Source: a virus
DNA: 64,000 nt
IMG/VR virus record: IMGVR_UViG_3300027747_002969
Span: 20,334 to 84,333 of that record
Direction: 5' to 3' (one strand)
Shown: piece by piece, positions 1 to 7,085 of the stretch
How the letters are laid out: each line of letters starts with the position of its first letter
How positions within the stretch are numbered: position 1 is the stretch's first letter
Notes under the pieces: model-generated
Database searches by the model: none
Told to the model about the DNA's origin: nothing
What the model saw: the letters and a program-made list of their open reading frames with translations, nothing else
Program-made: the position numbers and the translations under genes

Positions 1-132
1 AGATCGGTTGCGAACCTTGTCCAAAAATATTGTTATTCTATCTTTGGGCGTGCCGATATATTTGCGCATGCCCGCAATATTCATCTGTTTTTCATCGATC
101 TTGCGATGGATTAAGATTTCACCTATTTTCAT
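1..132 (-). CDS. Hypothetical protein, N-terminal part only
   Basis: Leftward reading frame that starts with ATG at 132 and runs off the window, so only 44 N-terminal residues are visible (start MKIGEILIHRKI). I do not recognise the family. The start is supported by a T4-type late promoter (AATAAATA) only 5 nt upstream, and it diverges from the HAD gene at 232, which also has a late promoter. Residues are mixed charged and hydrophobic, with no signal peptide or membrane segment in the visible part. Confidence 0.55.
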   Translation of the reverse strand, partial: MKIGEILIHRKIDEKQMNIAGMRKYIGTPKDRITIFLDKVRNRS

Positions 133-137
133 ACTGT

Positions 138-145
138 TATTTATT
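138..145 (-). promoter_or_regulatory. T4-type late promoter (AATAAATA), abutting start codon
   Basis: AATAAATA on the minus strand, followed by 5 nt and then ATG at 132. It matches the T4 late consensus TATAAATA in 7 of 8 bases. With the usual T4 spacing, transcription would begin at about the A of the start codon. Confidence 0.55.
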
Positions 146-199
146 CTTCGTGCGGAGATGACTGCAACAGCTTGTTCCGCGGTAGTTCACCAACACTCT

Positions 200-207
200 G
201 TTAAATA
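200..207 (+). promoter_or_regulatory. Probable late promoter (GTTAAATA) for the HAD gene
   Basis: GTTAAATA lies 24 nt before the ATG at 232 and leaves room for a leader with an AGGA-type ribosome site. It faces away from the late promoter at 138-145, making this a divergent late-promoter pair. Confidence 0.4.
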
Positions 208-231
208 AGAGATAGATACAGGATCAATCAC

Positions 232-1107
232 ATGAAGTTTGTAGAATTTCTAGAAAAACCAAAGAATATGTCTGCTGCTGACGGCGGCTCACAGAGTGAA
301 TCTGTTATTAGCGAAAAAGATGACAATGAAAAAACACATGCACCCTACCCTGGGCAGAGTTCGGGCAGACTGAAAAACTACATCAAACGTAACTATGGTG
401 GCAAAATTTCCTGTAGAAAAGCCGGTTCGGTTCTAAATGATCCCAATGCAGGCAATTTCTATAAAAAACGAGCCAAATGGTACAAGAGCCTGCACTGTCT
501 TGGTCGCAAACAGGTGAGAGAAGATGACGAAGGTGCTGTTTTGACCATTTTTGACATAGATGACACGCTGATGAAAACCACTGCAACTGTTTTGATCCGC
601 AGGCCAGACGGGTCAAAACAAGAACTAACTTCTGCTGAATTCAACCATTATAAGTTAAAGCCGGGTGAAGAATTTGATTTTGGTCGGTTTAAAGATGCGG
701 AACTTTTTCGCGCCACCAGTAGACCCATCAAAGATCTCTGGAGAACTGCACAGCAAACAGTGAATACAGTAGGTCGTCGTCCAGGTTCGCGTGTAGTTAT
801 AGTTACAGCGCGCAGTGACCTTGACGACAAGAGCAAGTTTCTCAAAACTTTTGAAGATCATGGCCTAGATATGAGCAAGGTGCATGTGTTCCGTGCAGGC
901 AATCTTGGTTCTGGCAGTTCGGCTGAAAACAAGAAAATTATCATAGAAAAATTACTGAGAACTGGTAGATTTACTGAAACTCGGCTATTTGATGATCATA
1001 TGGCCAATCTTCAAGCATTTCTATCTTTGAAAACACAGTTTCCACATGTGGTATTCAAGGCCTATCCTGTGGTCAATGGCAAAATGGGCAGACCAATTAT
1101 TGTTTAA
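232..1107 (+). CDS. HAD-like phosphatase domain protein
   Basis: 291 residues. A HAD-superfamily core is visible: motif I FDIDDTLMKT near residue 108, with two aspartates for phosphoaspartate chemistry; motif II in VVIVTARS near 190; and an acidic motif IV, LFDDHMANL, near 255. The first 100 residues are polar and precede the HAD domain. The N-terminus, MKFVEFLE, resembles the short MK-x-FxxF targeting peptides found on T4 internal head proteins, which would suit a packaged or virion-associated enzyme, but this is only a resemblance. The substrate is unknown: it could be a nucleotide or nucleic-acid 3'-phosphatase, or a small-molecule phosphatase. A late promoter precedes it. Confidence 0.7.
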   Translation: MKFVEFLEKPKNMSAADGGSQSESVISEKDDNEKTHAPYPGQSSGRLKNYIKRNYGGKISCRKAGSVLNDPNAGNFYKKRAKWYKSLHCLGRKQVREDDEGAVLTIFDIDDTLMKTTATVLIRRPDGSKQELTSAEFNHYKLKPGEEFDFGRFKDAELFRATSRPIKDLWRTAQQTVNTVGRRPGSRVVIVTARSDLDDKSKFLKTFEDHGLDMSKVHVFRAGNLGSGSSAENKKIIIEKLLRTGRFTETRLFDDHMANLQAFLSLKTQFPHVVFKAYPVVNGKMGRPIIV

Positions 1108-1152
1108 GAGACGTAATCTCTGCTATGTTTATGCACAGAATTGGAGATAATC

Positions 1153-1644
1153 GTGACTGTTTTGATTGCACATCGTGGATTGACTCGGGGTCCAGACCCC
1201 CATATTGAAAATACACATTCAGCCATTACGCAGGCTAGACAACAGGGCTATGATGTTGAGATAGATGTTTGGTACTGTGATGGTTCATGGTGGTTGGGTC
1301 ATGATCAGCCACAATATGCACTAGATCTTGCCTGGCTGAGAACCATGGATCGACAAGATAATCTTGACATGCACCACGTATGGATACATGCCAAAGACAT
1401 AAAAACTCTCTATCAACTGAGACTGTGTCGCTGGGGCGGCCATGTGTTTTTCCATGAAAATGATCCTGTGACTTTGACCACAAGTGGATATATTTGGACA
1501 TTTCCGGGGCAGTCACTGACACCCTTGAGTGTGTGCGTTATGCCAGAATCGGCAGGCATGCTTGACACCATAGCCCAAGTTGATGTCTGGGGAATCTGTA
1601 GTGATTATATAGACAGTATTGCTTTGCAAGTAAACCAAAAATAA
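1153..1644 (+). CDS. Glycerophosphodiester phosphodiesterase-like protein (short)
   Basis: 163 residues. The start is GTG at 1153, preceded by GGAG with 6-nt spacing. The N-terminal part carries the GDPD (glycerophosphodiester phosphodiesterase, TIM barrel) signature: AHRG, then ENTHSAI, then the acidic EIDVW and the LGHD pair at about residues 5-55. Full GDPD enzymes are about 240-300 residues, so this is a short form that may lack the end of the barrel. It could hydrolyse a phosphodiester of a polar lipid or a glycerol-phosphate polymer, but it might also be a non-catalytic relative. Confidence 0.6.
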   Translation: MTVLIAHRGLTRGPDPHIENTHSAITQARQQGYDVEIDVWYCDGSWWLGHDQPQYALDLAWLRTMDRQDNLDMHHVWIHAKDIKTLYQLRLCRWGGHVFFHENDPVTLTTSGYIWTFPGQSLTPLSVCVMPESAGMLDTIAQVDVWGICSDYIDSIALQVNQK

Positions 1645-1649
1645 CCGCC

Positions 1650-1657
1650 GATAAATA
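1650..1657 (+). promoter_or_regulatory. Late promoter (GATAAATA)
   Basis: GATAAATA, 24 nt before the ATG at 1682. It leaves a conventional leader of about 18 nt, including GGGA as a possible ribosome site. Confidence 0.5.
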
Positions 1658-1681
1658 TCCTACACAGCGTTGGGAATCATC

Positions 1682-2677
1682 ATGCAGACTATTCTGGTAG
1701 CCGGAGTTTTAAATCAGCCCTATGGTAGTTGGCCAGCGGCCAGCCAAAGCGATGACGGCATAACTTGGAGCGACATCACTAGACCATTTGACGTTGGTGA
1801 TTTCTGTACTGCTTTGGCCACAAATGGTGGTGTGGTCGCAGTGGCTAATCAGCGAGGTTATCTAGCCACCACAACTGACATGGTCACATGGAGCCATACT
1901 GAGATCAATGATGGATTTGGCACAGTTGGCCTTGGTCATGCCCGGGATCACAACGGTCATGATCATTGGTTGGCTGTGGGCAGTTACAATTACATCAATG
2001 GATACGGTCCCTATCCTGCCTTTTCAGAAGTGGCACAAATATATAGATCCAACCGCGCTGATCTTGGCTGGGCTATGGTTTGGACCAGCAACAACAACAG
2101 CCTCTTGTATCAAGTGGCATATTTTAAATCCGCACCAATAAGCAACAGCGAGACTGCTGATGTCTGGGTTGCTGTGGGCAATAATGGCAGCAACCGTGGT
2201 GAAATAATCTATAGCCTCGACTATGGTCTATCATGGGCAGCAGCAGCAGTACCACAGGGTGTTGAAATTATCTACAGCACAGCGCTGTATCAAAGAGCAG
2301 GACAACTGGTGTGGTATTGGGGTTGCAAAGGCCGCTTGTTTATTACCAATTCGCTGCATGACACGGTCTGGGAAGAAGTGAGTTTGGATGCTGAAGATAC
2401 TGCTGTGTCCATCACAGTCAACAGCACCGGTGCTATGGTGGTCACTGGGGTGAATAGGCTTTATATCACTCTAAACGGTTTGGTTTTTTCCAAATTCAGT
2501 GTATCTGGTTATGTTTTCAACGGTGTAACGGTGTTTGACTATGACAATGGTTCAAGATGGTTGGCCTGGGCACGCAGCGGGCTCAATCAATGGACCATGT
2601 GGTACACAGACAATCTCTTGTCCTGGGAACCCTGGAACAACGGTATTGAAGTACAGGGGTCAACTGTCAATGCTTGA
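1682..2677 (+). CDS. Beta-propeller / sialidase-fold-like phage protein
   Basis: 331 residues, starting at ATG 1682 behind GGGA and a late promoter. The sequence is a series of short blades of the type DDGITWSD, TDMVTWS, SLDYGLSW and DNLLSWEPW, each with an aspartate-rich turn and a conserved tryptophan. These are typical of BNR/sialidase or photosystem-assembly-type beta propellers. No hydrolase catalytic set is evident. Late expression suggests a virion or decoration protein, possibly glycan-binding, but this is inference. Confidence 0.55.
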   Translation: MQTILVAGVLNQPYGSWPAASQSDDGITWSDITRPFDVGDFCTALATNGGVVAVANQRGYLATTTDMVTWSHTEINDGFGTVGLGHARDHNGHDHWLAVGSYNYINGYGPYPAFSEVAQIYRSNRADLGWAMVWTSNNNSLLYQVAYFKSAPISNSETADVWVAVGNNGSNRGEIIYSLDYGLSWAAAAVPQGVEIIYSTALYQRAGQLVWYWGCKGRLFITNSLHDTVWEEVSLDAEDTAVSITVNSTGAMVVTGVNRLYITLNGLVFSKFSVSGYVFNGVTVFDYDNGSRWLAWARSGLNQWTMWYTDNLLSWEPWNNGIEVQGSTVNA

Positions 2678-2688
2678 TTGACCACCAG

Positions 2689-2716
2689 TTGCAGATAACC
2701 ATATGCTTGATATACT
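2689..2716 (+). promoter_or_regulatory. Sigma70-type promoter (TTGCAG-16-TATACT)
   Basis: TTGCAG, 16-nt spacer and TATACT lie just before the AAGGAG ribosome site of the DsbA-like gene at 2734. Confidence 0.4.
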
Positions 2717-2733
2717 GCAATAAGGAGTATAAA

Positions 2734-3006
2734 ATGAGTATAGGTTCACTTTCCGCTGGTGACAAGGCACGACTACAGGGTCTGATCAACGAAGGCGTGC
2801 AGGCCATGATTGATATTGCATCTATGCGAGATGGCCTCAAGGAAACCATTGAAAACATCGCAGAAGAACTGGACATCAAAAAGACTGTGCTGAACAAGGC
2901 CATCACCATTGCCTTTAAAAACAACCAAAACAAGGACAAACTGACCGAAAGCCGTGAAGAGTTGGACGAGGTTGAACAGGTGTTGATGGCAGCAGGTCGA
3001 GCATAA
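2734..3006 (+). CDS. dsbA: DsbA-like double-stranded DNA-binding protein
   Basis: 90 residues, starting at ATG 2734 with a strong AAGGAG site 6 nt upstream. It is a small all-helical, charged protein. Its second half (EELDIKKTVLNKAITIAFKN and a following acidic helix ending in EEVxxVL-type residues) follows the pattern of T4 DsbA, a dsDNA-binding protein that stimulates late transcription. T4 DsbA is 89 residues, so length agrees. It sits directly before the GalE-like gene. The assignment rests on pattern and size only. Confidence 0.55.
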   Translation: MSIGSLSAGDKARLQGLINEGVQAMIDIASMRDGLKETIENIAEELDIKKTVLNKAITIAFKNNQNKDKLTESREELDEVEQVLMAAGRA

Positions 3007-3008
3007 AA

Positions 3009-4010
3009 ATGAAAAAATGGATCTTCATCACCGGAGGATGCGGCTACATAGGCAGCCATGTAGCAGCTGAAATCAAAGACAAGACTGACTATTCGGTGCT
3101 GTTGATCGATCGACGTGCTAAAGAATTAGTACACACTACTAAATTCTGCGATATGGTAGCCGATGAGGATTTTGCCAGCAAGGTCAGCCAGGAAGCCATT
3201 CGCGAATATCGACCAGAAACTGTGATACATCTGGCTGCCAACAGCACGATTGGTTCCAGTATGACCAATCCTGCTGGCACCTGGGAAAACAACGTGACCA
3301 AAATGCAGCAGTTGCTGTCATGCTGTGTGCAGAATCAAATTCGCAATGTAATTTTTGCCAGCAGCAGTTCGGTTTATGCAGATCAACATGTGGCCATTGA
3401 TGAATCGCATGCATTGTCCCCCTACAGTCCATATGCTACTACAAAGATGGTTGGCGAAATGATGCTGAGAGATTGGTACGGGGCGCATGGTATACGCAGC
3501 CTAAGCCTGCGTTTTTTCAACGTAGCAGGAGCACATACCAAATACGATCTTGGAGAGTTGCAGGGCAGCAGCCATTTGATGGCCAAGATTATGGAAAGTG
3601 TAGTAGATGGCCGTGATTTCACTGTATGGGGCAGGGACTGGCCTACTCCGGACAAGACTGCCATACGTGACTATACGCATGTCTTAGACATTACCGATGC
3701 AGTCTTATTGGCAATAAAATGGCTGCCAAACAATCACGGCGCGCATGTGATGAATCTTGGCGGTGGCCAAGGTCGCAGTGTACAGCAAATGATCAACACT
3801 ACCGAACTGTTGTTGAGCAAACAACTGCCATATCGATACGGCAATCGTTTGGATGGAGATAGTGCCATGAGATTTTCCAACAATGCTTGTGCATTAAAAC
3901 TACTGGGTTGGCAACCCAGTCGTGGATTAAATGACATCATTTTGGACAGTTTCAAATGGTACAACAGTGACATGTATCGTTCATTAACGCAAGCAAAAAT
4001 TGTCTATTGA
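3009..4010 (+). CDS. galE: UDP-glucose 4-epimerase-like NAD-dependent sugar epimerase
   Basis: 333 residues, an extended SDR-family enzyme. The NAD-binding GGCGYIGSH sits at residues 9-17, the conserved HLAANS at about 74, SSSSVYAD at about 116, and the catalytic YxxxK as SPYATTK at about 142. RFFNVAG is present at about 171. These are the GalE/UDP-sugar epimerase signatures, and length matches GalE (about 338). It would supply UDP-galactose or a related sugar nucleotide, which could feed the several glycosyltransferases in the window. It starts 2 nt after the DsbA-like stop and is probably co-transcribed with it. Confidence 0.85.
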   Translation: MKKWIFITGGCGYIGSHVAAEIKDKTDYSVLLIDRRAKELVHTTKFCDMVADEDFASKVSQEAIREYRPETVIHLAANSTIGSSMTNPAGTWENNVTKMQQLLSCCVQNQIRNVIFASSSSVYADQHVAIDESHALSPYSPYATTKMVGEMMLRDWYGAHGIRSLSLRFFNVAGAHTKYDLGELQGSSHLMAKIMESVVDGRDFTVWGRDWPTPDKTAIRDYTHVLDITDAVLLAIKWLPNNHGAHVMNLGGGQGRSVQQMINTTELLLSKQLPYRYGNRLDGDSAMRFSNNACALKLLGWQPSRGLNDIILDSFKWYNSDMYRSLTQAKIVY

Positions 4011-4054
4011 ATGTCTCTGATAGAGAGATTATAACTGAGTTAGGAGGTACAGAC

Positions 4055-5749
4055 ATGTATGTTGATGCATTCTATGAACGTGATAAAAATCAAATATTAG
4101 TAGTAGAGCGCAACCGCGCTGGCAAACGCATCTACAACCAATTTCCTACCAAATACTGTGTGTATTGGCCCAGCGCTCGTGGCAAGTTTAAGAATATCTA
4201 CGGTACTGCCTGTGAAAAGTATCAAACTACTAAACTGAAAGAATTTACACGAGAAATTAATATCATTCCCAAGTTGACTCAGCATGAATCGGATATCAAT
4301 CCAGTGTTCCGCTGCTTCTATGACAACTACAAGGGTGTACCGGGACCAGACCTGCATGTGGCTTTTTTTGACATTGAAACTGACTTTGATCCTTTACGTG
4401 GGTTTTCCAGCACAGATGATGCATTTTCGCCAATAACTGCCATCTCAATCTATCTCAAATGGTTGGAAAGAAACTTTACCATGGTGATCAAACCCAAAGA
4501 CATGGATCAAACCACTGCTGAAGAAATTGTAGCCAAATTTGCCGATACAGTTCTGTGTGAAAGCGAAAAAGAACTGCTAGAACTGTTTCTGGGCATCATA
4601 GATGATGCTGATGTGCTGAGTGGTTGGAATTCCGAAGGCTATGATATTCCCTATATACACAATCGCATAGTACAGGTCTTGGGCAAGGAAGAAACACGCA
4701 AGTTGTGTCTCTGGGGAAAATATCCCAAGCGGCGTGAATACGAAGCCTATGGACGTCAGACTGTGACGTATGATCTAGTTGGTAGGATACACCTTGATTA
4801 TCTACAACTGTATCGCAAAAATACCTATCATGAAATGCACAGTTATCGTTTGGACTTTGTGGGAGAATATGAAGTTGGTGATAAGAAAACACATTACGAA
4901 GGCAGTTTAGATAGTCTCTACAACAACGATTTTGAAAGATTCATAGAATATAATCGCCAAGACGTCATGTTGTTGGTAAAGATCGATGCTAAAAACAAGT
5001 TCATAGAACTCAGCAACAATCTAGCACATGAAAACTGTGTGCTGCTGCCAACCACTATGGGTGCAGTGGGGTTGATCGACCAGGCTATTGTTAACGAATC
5101 TTGGGATCTTGGATTTGTTGTACCAAATCGCAAGAATGATCGCGCGAAACACCGCAGTGACGACGACGATGAGGATGACGATTCGGTCGACATATCTGGT
5201 GTGGTTGGGGCATATGTGGCTGATCCAAAACAGGGCATGCATGATTGGATTGGCGGTGTTGACATCAACAGTCTCTATCCCAGTGCCATTCGTGCACTGA
5301 ATATGAGTCCGGAGACTATCGTTGGCCATATCCGCCCAGAAAGCACCGACAAGCTCATCACCAAACGCATGAAGTCTGAAAAAAAATCATTTGCTGATGC
5401 GTGGAACAGCATGTTTGGCACATTGGAATATAACCAAGTGATTAATCAAGATCTCACACCAATAACAGTGGATTTTGAAGACGGTAACAGTCAAACTGTG
5501 TCAGCCAGTGAACTGTATGATTTGGTTTTCAAAAGTGGTAAGAATCTCATACTCAGTGCCAATGGTACTATATTTACCGGTGACAAGCAGGGCATTATAC
5601 CCGGTCTGTTGAGTCGTTGGTACAGCGAGAGAAAAGAACTGCAGGCTGAGATGCGACGATATGGGGATCTCTGTGCCAACGGCATAGAATTGTCAGCTGA
5701 TCTAGCAGATGAGGTTAGACAGATCCTTGCTGCAAACCAGACAACCTAA
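4055..5749 (+). CDS. 43A: DNA polymerase family B, N-terminal chain (gp43A): exonuclease and motif A
   Basis: 564 residues. Start chosen at ATG 4055 because AGGAGG lies 7 nt upstream; an ATG at 4007 has no such site. It contains the 3'-5' exonuclease with Exo I FFDIET (D106, E108), Exo II in WNSEGYD (D197) and Exo III YNRQD (D303), then polymerase motif A DINSLYPS (D403). The chain stops after WYSERKELQ... in the region leading to the fingers, before motif B. The rest of the enzyme is encoded downstream by two more reading frames. An acidic run (DDDDEDDD) precedes motif A. Split gp43A/gp43B genes are known in some Aeromonas T4-like phages, so a stable two-chain enzyme is plausible. Confidence 0.9.
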   Translation: MYVDAFYERDKNQILVVERNRAGKRIYNQFPTKYCVYWPSARGKFKNIYGTACEKYQTTKLKEFTREINIIPKLTQHESDINPVFRCFYDNYKGVPGPDLHVAFFDIETDFDPLRGFSSTDDAFSPITAISIYLKWLERNFTMVIKPKDMDQTTAEEIVAKFADTVLCESEKELLELFLGIIDDADVLSGWNSEGYDIPYIHNRIVQVLGKEETRKLCLWGKYPKRREYEAYGRQTVTYDLVGRIHLDYLQLYRKNTYHEMHSYRLDFVGEYEVGDKKTHYEGSLDSLYNNDFERFIEYNRQDVMLLVKIDAKNKFIELSNNLAHENCVLLPTTMGAVGLIDQAIVNESWDLGFVVPNRKNDRAKHRSDDDDEDDDSVDISGVVGAYVADPKQGMHDWIGGVDINSLYPSAIRALNMSPETIVGHIRPESTDKLITKRMKSEKKSFADAWNSMFGTLEYNQVINQDLTPITVDFEDGNSQTVSASELYDLVFKSGKNLILSANGTIFTGDKQGIIPGLLSRWYSERKELQAEMRRYGDLCANGIELSADLADEVRQILAANQTT

Positions 5750-5779
5750 GTTTGATCATTGCATCGTTTTGGTTGGCTG

Positions 5780-5809
5780 TTGACATATCATCAACAGGTT
5801 TGGTATATT
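5780..5809 (+). promoter_or_regulatory. Sigma70-type promoter inside the split DNA polymerase locus
   Basis: TTGACA at 5780-5785, 18-nt spacer, TATATT at 5804-5809. It lies in the 84-nt gap between the N-terminal polymerase chain and the next chain. It indicates that the downstream fragment is expressed on purpose and is not a decayed remnant. Confidence 0.6.
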
Positions 5810-5833
5810 ATGATGAACAATATGGAGCTCCAA

Positions 5834-6798
5834 ATGGAAACAATTGACAGCTTGGTAAAGAAACGGGATGCTCGGGGTATAGCAGCATTTATCGAATCCA
5901 ATGGATTGGCTCTAAACGAGTCCAATCGCATGACAGCCGTATCGAGTCAAGCCAAAACTCGCTGCAAGCGCCAACAAGACTTCTATGATCAGCGCCAGCT
6001 TATCAAGAAAATCTTGCTTAATTCGTAGATCTGCGACGCTGATTGGCAACAATCAGATGACAACTGCTCTAATTGCTGGAAACTCCCTGACAGGGACAAT
6101 CAGCAGCCAAGCGTTGGAAACAACGAAGGTTCAACGACTAGATCGAAAGATCGTAGATCCAAGTGGATCGAAATGGGCAGCATCCCACGTGGATGGTGAT
6201 ATAGTCTCCTCTGCATGGTAACATGCAGCAGTGCTGTTAAAGCACGGGGCAGCATTAACGACGCTGTCTGAAGATCAAGGTGTATGGAGCTATTGGTAAT
6301 CCCAGCTCAAGGTTCGCAGACAACCGAGTGGCACAGAGCACCACTTTGACTGGTCGTTGCATTGTCAAACACATGGCAGGAAAGATTAATGAAACGATTG
6401 CAGGCGATTACAATCACACAGGGGTATCAATAATTTACGGGGATACCGATTCGGTTGACGCCGAATCAATTATTAGAACCAATTTAGGTGATAAAACTGT
6501 TGAAGACTTGTTTCTGAGTGGTAGTCTTTTTTGGCAAGAGGGCAACAAGGAATATTCAAGAAACGATGCAGTCCAAGTTGTCAGCTATCTTCCTGAAGAA
6601 AACAAGACAACTCTGTCCAAATATAATTATGTCTATCGTCATAAGGTACGGAAAAAGAAATATAGGATTACCACGTCTAGTGGCAAATCAGTTATTGTTA
6701 CTGAAGACCATTCAGTTATGGTGTTGATTGATGGACAACTGGTAGAAAAAAAGCCAACTCAGTTGACAAAAAATGATAAGGTTATTACCTTGTCATAA
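5834..6798 (+). CDS. 43B: DNA polymerase family B, middle chain (gp43B): motif B, motif C start and N-intein; interrupted by group I intron
   Basis: Two exons, 5834-6026 and 6281-6798, joined across a 254-nt group I intron. The spliced product is 236 residues. ATG 5834 has GGAG 6 nt upstream and the promoter at 5780. Exon 1 ends in QLIKKILLNS, and splicing restores motif B as KKILLNSLYGAIGN. Exon 2 then reaches motif C, IIYGDTD, with both catalytic aspartates. Polymerase sequence stops there: from the serine encoded at 6451 the protein is a 115-residue N-terminal split intein. The unspliced frame ends at a TAG at 6026-6028. The remaining extein is supplied by the gene at 6954. Confidence 0.88.
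6027..6280 (+). ncRNA. Group I self-splicing intron in DNA polymerase motif B
   Basis: 254 nt, no internal gene. Boundaries follow group I rules: exon 1 ends in T (6026) and the intron ends in G (6280). Joining them gives AAT TCG T|TG TAT GGA, that is N-S-L-Y-G, the universal motif B sequence. Core elements are visible: a P/Q-like pair (AATTGCTGGAAACTCC and AATCAGCAGC), an R-like GTTCAACGACTAGA and an S-like GATATAGTCTCC, whose GACTA/TAGTC would form P7. This is the arrangement of T4-type group IA introns. Precise P1 and P10 pairings were not worked out. Confidence 0.85.
6451..6795 (+). other. N-terminal split intein (IntN)
   Basis: 115 codons within the middle polymerase chain. It starts with the catalytic Ser1 in SVDAESII (block A) directly after YGDTD. 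It contains block B as VIVTEDHSV, with the TxxH motif, and ends at a stop codon. There is no homing-endonuclease domain. The insertion point equals the pol-c position known from archaeal family B polymerases, which also starts with Ser. Confidence 0.85.
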
Positions 6799-6953
6799 AC
6801 AATTGTTCAACTATGCTGCGCCTGGTGTGTTGGGTTTGGTTAACGGATTCAACACACTAAGATCAAGGTCGCCACAGAAAGATGCTTTTAAGTGAAATAG
6901 TTTGCTGGAGAGAATTTGAAAATTCTCAAACAAATCATAGAGGAAGGTTTTAA
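6799..6953 (+). other. Gap between intein halves; two small hairpins
   Basis: 155 nt without a gene on the plus strand. It can form GTGTGTTG/CAACACAC (8 bp, 17-nt loop) and GAGAATT-TGAA-AATTCTC (7 bp, tetraloop). The AGGAAGG ribosome site of the next chain is at its end. I see no clear promoter, so the C-intein gene is probably read from the upstream transcript. Confidence 0.5.
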
Positions 6954-7085
6954 ATGGTGAACCACCTAATAGAGACGATTGAATCAATTGAAGAATTGGG
7001 AGAATTTGAAGATGAGTATGTCTATGACATAGGTATTGATCCAACTCACCCCTACTTCTTTGCAAATGATGTTTTGGTTCACAAC
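6954..7085 (+). other. C-terminal split intein (IntC)
   Basis: 44 codons. It contains block F (VYDIGIDPTHPYFFAND) and block G ending VLVHN, followed by the +1 nucleophile Ser encoded at 7086-7088. The terminal His-Asn and the next Ser are the residues needed for branch resolution and splicing. Confidence 0.88.

Noticed and set aside
8-208. Plus-strand 66-codon frame at the left edge
   Set aside because: It runs through the divergent late-promoter pair and opposite the better supported minus-strand gene.
5985-6221. Reading frame inside the intron (78 codons)
   Set aside because: It overlaps exon 1 out of frame, has no ribosome site and covers the conserved intron core, so it is a chance frame.
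6799-6953. A single cis-splicing intein interrupted by a sequencing error
   Set aside because: The N-half ends at a proper stop after a complete mini-intein N-part, and the C-half has its own strong ribosome site and ATG at the expected split position. The gap shows no polymerase- or intein-like frame.
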